Shown here: positions 1-7,688 of the stretch, piece after piece
Layout: every line of letters starts with the position of its first letter
Numbering within the stretch: position 1 is the first letter of the stretch
Assembly (NCBI GenBank): GCA_016125045.1
Contig: WGML01000006.1
Span: 1 to 64,000 of the forward strand
Length of the DNA: 64,000 bases
DNA from: a bacterium
GTDB taxonomy: Bacteria > Pseudomonadota > Alphaproteobacteria > Caulobacterales > Hyphomonadaceae
Direction of reading: 5' to 3'
Notes under the pieces: generated by a model
The model's database searches: none
Told to the model about the DNA's origin: nothing
Seen by the model: the letters and a program-made list of their open reading frames with translations, nothing else
Translations under genes and position numbers: made by a program

Positions 1-257
1 AGCTATGGATCGTCGCCTTGGTGGGCTTTTACCCCACCAACTAGCTAATCCAACGCGGGCCGATCCTCTGGCGATAAATCTTTCCCCCGGAGGGGTCATA
101 CGGTATTACTCTCAGTTTCCCGAGGCTATTCCGTACCAAAGGGCACGTTCCCACGCGTTACTCACCCGTCTGCCACTCCCCTTGCGGGGCGTTCGACTTG
201 CATGTGTTAAGCCTGCCGCCAGCGTTCGTTCTGAGCCAGAATCAAACTCTCAGGTTG
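1..257 (-). rRNA. rrs: 16S ribosomal RNA, 5' portion (truncated by window edge)
   Basis: The reverse complement begins with the universal 16S start (AGAGTTTGATCCTGGCTCAG) just inside position 257 and continues with the conserved stretch for an alphaproteobacterial 5' domain, including the AACACATGCAAGTCGAAC segment, GGGTGAGTAACGCGTGGGAA and the V2 region up to the TTGGATTAGCTAGTTGG helix. Only about 257 of some 1,450 bases are present, so the rest of the rRNA operon lies beyond the left edge. ORFs overlapping it are not genes. Confidence 0.97.
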
Positions 258-455
258 AGTTGATCCCGACGTTCCCCCGCACGAGATGCGCGGGGTCGCT
301 GCAAAGCATTTGCGTTTAGTCTAGACGGAAGCCCGTTCATTCAGGACCAGGGGCGCGAACGCCGCCCGATCCTCAAGAACTGGCTTTCCAGAAAAACGCA
401 AACCGTCGGGTCGTTCGCGCCCCCGTGGGGACGCTGCAAGCAACACCGCCGCCTG

Positions 456-483
456 CGTTTCTCTTCCATTCACAATGTCAAAC
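456..483 (-). promoter_or_regulatory. Conserved rRNA leader box (antitermination-type)
   Basis: On the minus strand the leader carries GTTTGACATTGTGAATGG followed by AAGAGAAACG. I recall this type of element upstream of 16S genes in alphaproteobacteria, where boxA-like leader elements are thought to load antitermination factors. It sits about 200 bases before mature 16S and about 80 bases after the predicted transcription start. The TTGACA inside it could also be read as a -35, but no good -10 follows. Confidence 0.4.
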
Positions 484-568
484 AGCGGCGGGAAACGCCC
501 GAAGGCCACAACCCGCATCACCCCGCTCAGATCCGTCTTCAGACGTCCCCGGTCGCGGCGAGGGGGGC

Positions 569-597
569 GATATAAGCCGCACCCCTGATCTCGTCAA
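569..597 (-). promoter_or_regulatory. rRNA operon promoter
   Basis: Minus strand: TTGACG (positions 597-592), a 17-base spacer, then TATATC (574-569), followed at once by a C-rich discriminator (GCCCCCC). This is close to an ideal housekeeping-sigma promoter with the GC-rich discriminator typical of stringently controlled stable-RNA promoters. Transcription would start near 562, giving a leader of about 305 bases before 16S. Confidence 0.7.
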
Positions 598-964
598 CAG
601 ACTTTTTGCGACCCTCCGCTCTTTCCTCCACAGGAGAATGGAGCAGTCCTTCAGGCGCAAAACAGCTCCCCCTCGGACCCAGACTTATGAGTCCGCGAAT
701 CGGCCGCTGCTGTCGGCAAGAAAGCTCTTTATACCGGGAGGGCCGGCTCGACGCAAGCGGCAAATGGGGCGCTCCACTCAATTTGCGTGAAATTCTTGGC
801 CTTTGCTAACGCGCGAGGCGAAGGCCAGAGGCTAGCCGGCCGAAACCCGTGCCGCGCGACGCTCCATGCGCCCCCCCTCGTTCGCACGGCAAGCGGCTCG
901 CGCGAAGCCCCTCATGACGTCTGGCGCTTCCGTTTCAGGCGCGCCACGTCTCGGCCCGTCGCTT
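598..964. other. Intergenic region upstream of the rRNA promoter; no gene seen
   Basis: No frame here has a recognisable protein; the short frames overlap on both strands and look random. An imperfect inverted repeat (TGGCCTT and AAGGCCA arms near 800-833) lies downstream of the CBS-domain gene and could serve as its terminator on the minus strand, but its T-tail is weak. The stretch just upstream of the rRNA promoter may hold activator sites, but I can assign none. Confidence 0.35.
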
Positions 965-1393
965 TCAGGGCTGGATGTAGGACCGGATCGCGTCGACTTC
1001 CGCGCTCGCCTCCTCGATCCGGCGTTTCACGAGGTCGCCGATCGAAACGACGCCGAGAAGCCGTCCGCGCTCCACCACGGGCAGGTGGCGGATCCGGCGA
1101 TCCGTCATCTTGTTCAGCGCTGCCTCCACCGTATCGGTCGGCAGCGCGGTCACCACCTCGCGGGTCATCAGGTCCGCGACGCTCTCACTCAGGGCCGGAG
1201 CGCCCCGGCGCGCCAGCGCGCGCACGATGTCGCGTTCGGATATCACGCCGATCACGGCGCCGGCTTCGTTGAGGATGACCATCGCGCCGACCCGGCGCTG
1301 GTCCAGCAGGACGGCGGCCTCCCTCAAGGTCGCCCCTTCCGCGACCGAGAAAACCTCGCGGCCCTTCTCCCGCAGGATGTGGTCCAGGATCAT
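965..1393 (-). CDS. CBS-domain protein (paired CBS module)
   Basis: The 142-residue protein is almost entirely a tandem CBS (Bateman) module: the first CBS motif ends in GVISERDIVRALA and the second in HLPVVERGRLLGVVSIGDLVK. Such stand-alone pairs usually bind adenine nucleotides (AMP, ATP or S-adenosyl compounds) and act as energy sensors; the ligand and partner here are unknown. I chose ATG at 1393 because AAGGGAG lies 9 bases upstream; an upstream extension in the same frame has no ribosome-binding site. It is transcribed alone, towards the rRNA operon and away from hfaA. Confidence 0.88.
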   Translation of the reverse strand: MILDHILREKGREVFSVAEGATLREAAVLLDQRRVGAMVILNEAGAVIGVISERDIVRALARRGAPALSESVADLMTREVVTALPTDTVEAALNKMTDRRIRHLPVVERGRLLGVVSIGDLVKRRIEEASAEVDAIRSYIQP

Positions 1394-1727
1394 GACATTT
1401 GCTCCCTTGCGGCGCTCTTGTGTGACGCCAATGCCACACTGTGCGACCGACTGCCGCAGTTTACAAGGCCCATTCCGGGCCAGGGAACGACCGCCAGCGC
1501 CGTGTCGGTCCCATGCGGGTCGCAAGCTTGTGCCGAACCCGTCCGGCACGAGACCCGGCGCGACCGACGCCCGCGACCCCGCAAACCGCCTGATTCCCCC
1601 GAAGGGCGAGCGAACCCCGGCGAATTCGCATCACCTGGCACGGCGGTTGCACCCAGTCTCCCGTCGACGCATCGGCGCATGTCGCCCGGCGCTGGCAACA
1701 GGAATTTGACCGGAGACGCAACCAGCC
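1394..1727. other. Divergent intergenic region between the CBS gene and hfaA
   Basis: This 334-base region should hold promoters for both genes. A small dyad GTGTG-N10-CACAC (1420-1439) sits 27 bases upstream of the CBS gene start and could be an operator. A ribosome-binding sequence GGAGA lies at 1712-1716, before hfaA. I found no clear CtrA full site and no convincing sigma-54 element for the hfa genes. Confidence 0.35.
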
Positions 1728-2165
1728 ATGTCCCCCACCGTGCGGATGATACTCTCAGGATCGATCGGCGTCGCCGCCGGGCTCGGACTGATCGCGGGCG
1801 CTGTCGCCTTGCTCGCGTCCCCCTCCTACGCGCAGGCCGCTCGGGCGTCTGGCGAGTTCGAGCGCCCCTATGGTTTCGGCTTCGGCGAGGAGAGCCAGCC
1901 CTATGACGCCAACACCCGGGACGCCTACGGCAACCGCGTCGTGGTCGACGGCGTGATCCAGACCGGCGCCGACCAGTCCACCCTCTCCTTCGGCCTCGCC
2001 GGGGCGAGCCAGGCGCTTTCGGGCTCCGCCTACAGCGGACAAGCGATCGGCAACCAGGTGAACGTCATCACCCAGGGCTCCTTCAACACCGTCGTCGTCA
2101 CCGCAAACCAGACCAACACCGGCGACCAGACATCCATCCTCAACGGCAGGCTGAACCTCCAATGA
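1728..2165 (+). CDS. hfaA: Holdfast anchoring protein HfaA
   Basis: A 145-residue secreted protein with an N-terminal signal peptide (hydrophobic segment about 8-30, then SYAQA). It keeps the features I associate with Caulobacter HfaA: an FERPYGFGFGEE segment after cleavage, a DAYGNRVVVDGV stretch, and a C-terminal curlin-like repeat rich in N, Q, T and V (AIGNQVNVITQGSFNTVVV). In Caulobacter, HfaA forms amyloid-like high-mass complexes that tether the polysaccharide holdfast to the cell envelope. Its stop overlaps the hfaB start by four bases, so the two are translationally coupled. The order hfaA-hfaB-hfaD matches the known cluster. Confidence 0.86.
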   Translation: MSPTVRMILSGSIGVAAGLGLIAGAVALLASPSYAQAARASGEFERPYGFGFGEESQPYDANTRDAYGNRVVVDGVIQTGADQSTLSFGLAGASQALSGSAYSGQAIGNQVNVITQGSFNTVVVTANQTNTGDQTSILNGRLNLQ

Positions 2166-3217
2166 CCTCCCCCATGCCCCGCACCATCCGCCCCCTCATC
2201 GCGAGCGCCGCGGCCCTGTTCAGCGTCGCCTGCGTGTCGCCCGTCGCCGGCCCGTCCGGCCTCTACGCCCAGCCGATCGGCGGCGCGCCCGTGGTCGCAA
2301 ACCCGACGCCCTACTCCGCGGGCCTCGTCTGCCTCGGCGAGGCGGTGAAGCGCTCCGGCGCGCCCGGCCCGCGCATCGCCGTCGGCCGCGTGCTCGACTA
2401 CACCGGCAAGGAGGATTTCGAGGGCGGCCGCAAGGTCACCCAAGGCGCCTCCCTCATGGCGATCTCCGCCTTCGCCAAGGCCGGCGCCCAGCTCGTCGAG
2501 CGGTTCGACACCTCCGTGTCCGAACTCGAACTGCGCTACGCCAACAACCGCCTGATCGGCGATGACGCCGCCGCGGCCGCACAGGGCGACTTCCGCAAGA
2601 TCGTCGCCGGCTCCATCCCGGGATCGGACTACTACCTCGTCGGCGGCATCACCGAACTCAACTCCAACATCCGCTCGCTTGGCGCGGACGCCTTCATCGG
2701 CGACCTCGACGCCGAAGACCCGAAGGGCCGCGCCGGCGCCAAGCTGTTCGTCATCAATGTCGGCATCGACCTTCGTCTCGTCCGTACACAGACGCTCGAA
2801 GTCGTCGACGTGATCTCCTACCAGAAGCAGATCATCGGCCGCGAACTCTCCGCCGGCATTTTCGACTTCGCCAACAACAACGTCTTCGACGTCGGCGCCG
2901 GCGAACGGGCGATCGAACCGATCCAGCTCGCCGTGCGCTCCGTCATCGAACGGGCGGTGCTGGAGATGACCTCGAACCTCTACGGCGTCGCCTCCTCCGA
3001 TGTCTGCTCGGACCTCACCGTCGACCGCGCCTCCACCCTCTCCGTGGTCGGCAATTTCGAGCGCCCCGCCGCGGTCCAGGCCGCCATCGCAGCCGCGACC
3101 CCGGACGCTCCGGTCCCCGTGGCGAGCGGCCTCGTCCGCGCCCATCCGTCGCCCTGGCACGCCAAGCGCGACCCCGACGTCAAAGCCACCCTGCGCGGGC
3201 GCACCAGCGCCAATTGA
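2162..3217 (+). CDS. hfaB: Holdfast anchor outer-membrane lipoprotein HfaB (CsgG family)
   Basis: A 351-residue CsgG-type lipoprotein. The lipobox SVAC places the acylated cysteine at residue 24. The middle holds typical CsgG/HfaB sequence: IAVGRVLDYTGKEDF, then AISAFAKAGAQLVERFDTS, then YYLVGGITELN, and a transmembrane-hairpin region around 170-230. CsgG proteins form an outer-membrane pore that secretes amyloid-like subunits; HfaB is needed for HfaA and HfaD to reach the surface. The C-terminal tail of about 80 residues is Ala/Pro-rich. It overlaps hfaA by four bases and precedes hfaD by 41 bases, consistent with one operon. Confidence 0.88.
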   Translation: MTSPMPRTIRPLIASAAALFSVACVSPVAGPSGLYAQPIGGAPVVANPTPYSAGLVCLGEAVKRSGAPGPRIAVGRVLDYTGKEDFEGGRKVTQGASLMAISAFAKAGAQLVERFDTSVSELELRYANNRLIGDDAAAAAQGDFRKIVAGSIPGSDYYLVGGITELNSNIRSLGADAFIGDLDAEDPKGRAGAKLFVINVGIDLRLVRTQTLEVVDVISYQKQIIGRELSAGIFDFANNNVFDVGAGERAIEPIQLAVRSVIERAVLEMTSNLYGVASSDVCSDLTVDRASTLSVVGNFERPAAVQAAIAAATPDAPVPVASGLVRAHPSPWHAKRDPDVKATLRGRTSAN

Positions 3218-3258
3218 AGCCGCGCCCGCCCCACACCCTGTCCGGAGAGACGTCCGTA

Positions 3259-4512
3259 ATGAACCGCCGCATCCTCGCCACGACGCTTGCCGCAACCCTC
3301 GCCCCGATCCTGCTGGGCGCCGGGCCAGCCTTCGCTGACCCGCCGGCGTCCTCGCGGCCCTCGGTCATCCTCAACGACCAGCTCAACTGGGGCGACGTGT
3401 TCGCCAACATGACCGTCACCAGCCCCAATCCGGTGACGGACGGCCTCGCCGCCTCCGCCGCCAGCGCGGGTGTCACCGCCCTCGCCTCGCGCAGCGGCGG
3501 CGATCTCGACATGACCTCGCGCCAGTCCTCCTCCGGAACCATCCGTGCCCGGACGACCATCAACGCGGGCGACGCCTGCTGCTCTGCGGTCGGCGCGTCA
3601 ACCGCCCACGCCACCGCCCTTGAGGCATCGACGGTCGACGGCGCCCTTGCGCTCGACGCCCAGCAAACCGCGGTTGGCGGCGAGATTGAATCCGTGACCC
3701 GCATCAATGTCCGCCAGACCTCGCTCCTCGCCGGGGCGTCCGCCGCATCGGCCAACACCATGCTGCTGTCGGCCGAGAACGGTCCCGCGACCGTCACCGC
3801 CGCCCAGTCCTCGACAACCTCGGCGCGCGCGATCACCGATGTCGACGCCTGCTGCTCGGGCCTCACCACCGCGGTCAGCGCCGCCTCCGCCAACAGCTTC
3901 GCGCTGCGCGGCCGCACCTCGACCATCGACGCCCGCCTGGCGCAGTCCTCGACCGGACCGACCGTCACCGCGTCGACCGATGTCTTCCAGATGCGCGGCC
4001 ATGATGTCGTCGCCGCTTCGAACGCCACCGCCAACTCGGCGGTCATCGACAGCGCCTGGGGCTATGCTTCGGTCGCCGGCGAACAGACGAACGCGTCCTA
4101 TGTCCGCGGTGAAACGGTCGTCACCTTGCGTGACTGGGAGGGCGTCGCCGCCGTCAGCGGCGCAGGCGTCGGCAATTCGGCGATGATCACCAATGTCGGA
4201 TCCGATGCGCGGGCCGACCTGTCGCAGACCAATCTCGGCGGCGTCGACGGGGTTGCGTCCTTCACCGGCGGCGCCGGCGCGAATGATGGCGGCGCGGTCG
4301 TCCTCAACGCCGCCGCGGTCGGCAACTCCTTCACCGGCTGGGTTTGCTCGGCCTGCGGCGACGCGCGTCTTCAGGGCGCCGTCAGCCAGACGAATGGCGG
4401 CTCGATCACCGCGACCGGAACCATCACCTCACCTGGCGTCGGCGGCGCGATCGGGTCCGCGACCGCGGTCGGGAATTCGGCGACCTACATCACCGCGCGC
4501 CGGGGCGACTGA
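3259..4512 (+). CDS. hfaD: Holdfast anchor protein HfaD
   Basis: A 417-residue secreted protein: signal peptide MNRRILATTLAATLAP..., cleavage near GPAFA-DP, then a long Ser/Thr/Ala/Asn-rich body. The body is built of degenerate repeats with a recurring (A/V)xxNS core (SANTM, SANSF, TANSA, GNSAM, GNSFT, GNSAT) and two DACCS cysteine pairs plus a late WVCSACGD. This fits a beta-solenoid surface adhesin. In Caulobacter, HfaD is a surface protein that anchors the holdfast with HfaA and depends on HfaB. I took ATG 3259 because GGAGA precedes it; an earlier in-frame start lies within the hfaB end. Assignment rests on composition, size and position after hfaB. Confidence 0.8.
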   Translation: MNRRILATTLAATLAPILLGAGPAFADPPASSRPSVILNDQLNWGDVFANMTVTSPNPVTDGLAASAASAGVTALASRSGGDLDMTSRQSSSGTIRARTTINAGDACCSAVGASTAHATALEASTVDGALALDAQQTAVGGEIESVTRINVRQTSLLAGASAASANTMLLSAENGPATVTAAQSSTTSARAITDVDACCSGLTTAVSAASANSFALRGRTSTIDARLAQSSTGPTVTASTDVFQMRGHDVVAASNATANSAVIDSAWGYASVAGEQTNASYVRGETVVTLRDWEGVAAVSGAGVGNSAMITNVGSDARADLSQTNLGGVDGVASFTGGAGANDGGAVVLNAAAVGNSFTGWVCSACGDARLQGAVSQTNGGSITATGTITSPGVGGAIGSATAVGNSATYITARRGD

Positions 4513-4519
4513 TCCCTTT

Positions 4520-6196
4520 TCAGGGCGCGCTCGCTTTCATCACCGGAAGCACCAGCGCCGACGGGCGGGCGGCGTCCATGAACACGGTGTTGGAGGCGAT
4601 CCGCGTCTCCTTGGCGTCGAGCGGGTGGTCCCCGGTGTTCGGGTTGACGTCGAAGCGCGGCGCACTCGACGACGCGACATGCAGCGCGATCCTGTGTCCT
4701 TCCTCGAAGGTCAGCGCGACATCGGCGAGTTCGATCTCGATGCGTTCGGCGCGGCCGGGCGTGAGCGGCGCGACATCCTTGGCCTCCCGGCCGTTCCGGT
4801 AGCGCAGCCGCAGAGCGCCATCGAGCACGATCGCCTCATACCCATCCGGATACACATCGACGAGCTTGACCACGATGTCCGTATCGGGGGCGTCGCTCGC
4901 CACCCACAGCTCCACACGCACGGGCCCCGCCGTCACGACATCGCCTGAAAGCGGCGGGGTGGAAAACCTCAGATAATCGTCCCGGTCCGGTATCGCGCGC
5001 TGATCCATCGGGCCGCGGTCGAAGGTCAGGTTGGCGCCGCCAACCGTCGGGATGGGGCGGCCTGGATCGGCGAAGAAGGTCACCGGCGGTGCGCCCGGCT
5101 CGGGCGCCGCCAGGGCGAGCCCGCCATCCCCTTTCAGATGATATCGGACGGGATCGAAGGGCGGCGGCCAGTCGTCGAGGTCCAGCCAGCGGTTGGCGGG
5201 GGACAACTCGCCCTTTCGGGCGCCCGCCATCATCCACACCCGCACCGGCGAGCGTTTCTCCGCCTCCGGTTCGCCCTTGAGCCAGCGGTCAAACCACCGC
5301 ACGGCCTCCGCGCCGAGATCGACTTCCGCCGACGGATAGGCGAGATCCCCCGACAGGTCCCCGTGACCGGTGGGCGTCATCAGCAGGCGCTGGCGGCCGC
5401 GCGCGCCCTCGGCTCCCTCGTGCTGGAGATAGTCGAAATTGTTCACCGCGCCCTCGGCGAAGATGTCGTACCAGCCGCCGACGAAATAGATCGGGATGTT
5501 GATATGGTTCCGGTAGGCGTCGAGCGCGGTGCGCTCCCAGTGGGCGCTCTTCATGTAGCCCCGGGCGGCCTGGTCGAGATAGCGGTCGGTCAGCTCGACG
5601 CCAGCACCCCACTCCCTGTAGTCCCGGTCCTTGAACACGCCGCCGACATAGGCGTCGGTCAGCCGCGACGACGGAGCGTTGACGACGAACGCCGCCTTCA
5701 GCGAGGGCGGGCTTGCGATCGCGGCGAACAGGGCCGCGATGCCGCGCGCGGACGATCCGGCCATCGCCACCGACCCGTTGCACCACGGCTGAACAGCCAC
5801 CCACTCCACCGCGTCATAACCATCTTCGACGTCGTCGACATACGGCCGGTAGATCCCCTGCGACCGTCCACGCCCGCGCGCCTCCTGCACCACGAACGCA
5901 TAGCCCGCATCGACGAAGTGCCGCCCGAACTCGTCAAAGCGCGCAACGTCGCCGGGATAGGGCGTGCGGTGAAGCACGCAGGGCCAAGGCCCCTCCCCTT
6001 CGGGGACCACGACATAGCTTGCAAGCTTCGCCCCGTCGCGCATTTCGGCGAAGGCGATCTGCGCCGCCACCCCGTCGGCCACGCTGATCGATGTCGCCGC
6101 CGCCGACTTCACGGCGGTCTGCCAGGCGGCGGCGAGCCCGACCCCGACGACCAGCAAGGCGAACAGGCCGCCCAGCCACACGGCATTGATCCGCAC
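4520..6196 (-). CDS. CocE/NonD family hydrolase (X-Pro dipeptidyl-peptidase, S15-like)
   Basis: A membrane-anchored or exported serine hydrolase of 558 residues. An N-terminal hydrophobic segment is followed by the alpha/beta-hydrolase core with the MRDGAKLASYVVVPEG opening, ARGRGRSQG motif, nucleophile motif AGSSARG, Asp in GGWYDIFAEG and His in TPTGHGD. The C-terminal third is the jelly-roll of the S15/CocE family, with FSTPPLSGDVVTAGP and DVYPDG. Members hydrolyse amides or esters such as acyl-prolyl dipeptides, glutaryl-cephalosporins or cocaine; the substrate here is unknown. I chose GTG 6196 because GGGGAGGA sits just upstream. It converges on hfaD with a 7-base gap. Confidence 0.85.
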   Translation of the reverse strand: MRINAVWLGGLFALLVVGVGLAAAWQTAVKSAAATSISVADGVAAQIAFAEMRDGAKLASYVVVPEGEGPWPCVLHRTPYPGDVARFDEFGRHFVDAGYAFVVQEARGRGRSQGIYRPYVDDVEDGYDAVEWVAVQPWCNGSVAMAGSSARGIAALFAAIASPPSLKAAFVVNAPSSRLTDAYVGGVFKDRDYREWGAGVELTDRYLDQAARGYMKSAHWERTALDAYRNHINIPIYFVGGWYDIFAEGAVNNFDYLQHEGAEGARGRQRLLMTPTGHGDLSGDLAYPSAEVDLGAEAVRWFDRWLKGEPEAEKRSPVRVWMMAGARKGELSPANRWLDLDDWPPPFDPVRYHLKGDGGLALAAPEPGAPPVTFFADPGRPIPTVGGANLTFDRGPMDQRAIPDRDDYLRFSTPPLSGDVVTAGPVRVELWVASDAPDTDIVVKLVDVYPDGYEAIVLDGALRLRYRNGREAKDVAPLTPGRAERIEIELADVALTFEEGHRIALHVASSSAPRFDVNPNTGDHPLDAKETRIASNTVFMDAARPSALVLPVMKASAP

Positions 6197-6433
6197 GACA
6201 TCCTCCCCGCAGCAACGGGACCACCCTTGACGCAGCGACCCATCGCGCGTCACGACGCCCGTCTTCACGTGATCCGCGGGCGGCGGCGCCCCCGAGAGGG
6301 GGGTGACGGATCCCGACGGACGAGCAGACCTTAGCCGATCCACGTGTCCGGTCGGATATCGTCGGAGGCATCCCCGCAATCGTGACCGCGAATCTCGGCC
6401 AGAAGGTCGAAATTCGGGTCAAAACGCAATAAC

Positions 6434-6468
6434 GGAAACGCGTTCCGACCTTCGCCGGAACGCGTTCC
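6434..6468. repeat. Paired self-complementary palindromes GGAACGCGTTCC
   Basis: Two near-identical palindromes, GGAAACGCGTTCC (6434-6446) and GGAACGCGTTCC (6457-6468), are separated by 10 bases. Each is a dyad on its own and the two can also pair with each other as a 12-bp hairpin with one bulged A. This could be a tandem operator for the divergent CocE gene or a terminator stem, although no T-run follows on either strand. The whole 6197-6624 gap holds only this and the decayed gene copy. Confidence 0.45.
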
Positions 6469-6498
6469 AAACATCACTTCAACCTTCGTCGTCGGGCG

Positions 6499-6603
6499 TC
6501 ACCAGACGCCTTGGCCGACCCCGCAGTCGACCGCCAGATTGCCCACTTTCGGTGCCGCCTCAGCCTTGATCGTCTTCTCCACCTACGTGATCGGCATCCG
6601 CCC
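6499..6603 (-). pseudogene. Decayed 3' fragment of the secreted-protein gene at 7689-8627
   Basis: Read on the minus strand, this stretch encodes VEKTIKAEAAPKVGNLAV then DCGVGQGVW and a stop, against VEKTIMVEAAPTVGNLAL then DGGVGQSVW in the intact neighbour. An in-frame TAG sits just before VEK, and similarity fades about four codons further upstream. Similarity continues roughly 25 bases past the stop codon (CTTCAACCTT...GTCACCAGACGC against CCTCAACCTT...CCTCACCAGACGC), so the copy includes 3' flanking DNA. The rest of the gene is absent. Confidence 0.72.
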
Positions 6604-6624
6604 CGCCCCGCCGCCACCGCACAT

Positions 6625-7398
6625 TCAGGCCGGCCGGTCCACCCGCTCATCGCCGCCGAGATGGCGGTTCATCCAGTCGGCGGCATAGGCGACAAAGTCC
6701 GGCGCGCTCAGCACTTCCGCCCGGCAGTTTCCAACGGCCCCCAGCACCACGCGGCCGGCCGAGACATAGTCCACCAGTATCTGCGGAAAATAGTCGCCGC
6801 CCGCCCACTCCGCTATGCCTTCATTGTCATCGAGGCTGTCGATCCATTGCTCGCCAATGTCGGCCCTGACATAGCGGCGGCGAACGCGTCGCTTGTCCGG
6901 AATGTCCGCAAGGTACTCGGCATAGTGCGTCAGCGTTACTGTATCGACGTCAGCCCCGAGGCGCAGAACGAGCCCGTCAGCCTGCACCAGTCGCTCCAGC
7001 ACGGAGCCCGGTCCGTGATAGTCATGCAGCGGGCTCGGCTCCAGAATGCGCTCCGCGTCGGGTCCAAGCGCTGCAAACCGGTCGGCGGCGTGGTCATTCA
7101 CGCGCACTCCAGGATAGGTCCGGAAGACCTCGGCCAGCACGCCCATGTCCTCCACATCAACCGGCGAGCTCGCTGCGTCGAACGGTTCATCCGCATCGGC
7201 GCTCAAAACCATCAGCAGCGTCCCCTTCGGGCCTATGGCGTCGGCCAGCGCCGCAATCAACGTCTCGGCGCCTCCCTCGAAGGGGCCGGCCTTGCGCAGG
7301 CTCGCGTGGACCATCACCACCCTGCCGGGCAGCGCGCCAATGGACTTCAGGTCACGGCGGATCTGATCGCTCGATACAATCTGGCTGGACCTCGACAT
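6625..7398 (-). CDS. AAC(3)-family N-acetyltransferase
   Basis: A 257-residue protein of the aminoglycoside 3-N-acetyltransferase fold. Recognisable pieces are VVMVHASLRKAG near the N-terminus (acetyl-CoA/pantetheine contact), ALADAIGPKGTLLMV, the HDYHGPGSVLERL segment, and VTLTHYAEYLA with the family's conserved His. Homologs such as YokD often have unknown substrates, so drug resistance should not be assumed. ATG 7398 is preceded by GAGGGGG at a good distance, better than the GTG at 7413. It sits between the intact and decayed copies of the neighbouring secreted protein, which suggests it was inserted or retained within an old tandem duplication. Confidence 0.82.
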   Translation of the reverse strand: MSRSSQIVSSDQIRRDLKSIGALPGRVVMVHASLRKAGPFEGGAETLIAALADAIGPKGTLLMVLSADADEPFDAASSPVDVEDMGVLAEVFRTYPGVRVNDHAADRFAALGPDAERILEPSPLHDYHGPGSVLERLVQADGLVLRLGADVDTVTLTHYAEYLADIPDKRRVRRRYVRADIGEQWIDSLDDNEGIAEWAGGDYFPQILVDYVSAGRVVLGAVGNCRAEVLSAPDFVAYAADWMNRHLGGDERVDRPA

Positions 7399-7632
7399 CA
7401 GGCCCCCTCGCACGCTGCGGATTGGTGCAGATCAGCATACGGCGCGTGCTTCGCGTGTCAAATGCGCGCGGCGGACCTGTGATCAGACCCGACTCTAGCC
7501 GAGGTTGCGGCCAGTCGGATCGTTTGGCGCCAATCCTGCGGACAAGTTGTGCATTTGCAGGCGGAACGGGCGTCCGCGTCGGCCACAGAGCGATTGTTTC
7601 TCTCGTTCCGCGCCAAACCGGGGCGAAACCCG

Positions 7633-7676
7633 TCTCCAACCCGTCCCCAACCCGGACTCAACCTGTCCTCAACCTT
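7633..7676. repeat. Four-unit 11-bp tandem repeat
   Basis: Four consecutive degenerate 11-mers: TCTCCAACCCG, TCCCCAACCCG, GACTCAACCTG and TCCTCAACCTT. They lie immediately 3' of the secreted-protein gene that ends at 7689. A partial CTTCAACCTT also flanks the decayed copy at 6480. Copy number may be variable between strains. Confidence 0.55.
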
Positions 7677-7688
7677 TCGGGGCGGGCC

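Noticed and set aside
5-319. Open frame on the plus strand over the 16S gene
   Set aside because: It lies antisense to conserved rRNA; rRNA sequence is not coding.
2030-3295. 421-codon minus-strand frame opposite hfaB
   Set aside because: It is a high-GC antisense shadow with repetitive Gly/Asp/Ala composition; hfaB has the conserved CsgG pattern.
5138-6334. 398-codon plus-strand frame over the CocE gene
   Set aside because: Arg/Pro/His-rich shadow; the CocE motifs are on the opposite strand.
6625-7398. Aminoglycoside resistance gene on a mobile element
   Set aside because: The protein has the fold but no transposase, integron site or repeat ends are near; AAC(3)-like chromosomal genes often have other substrates.
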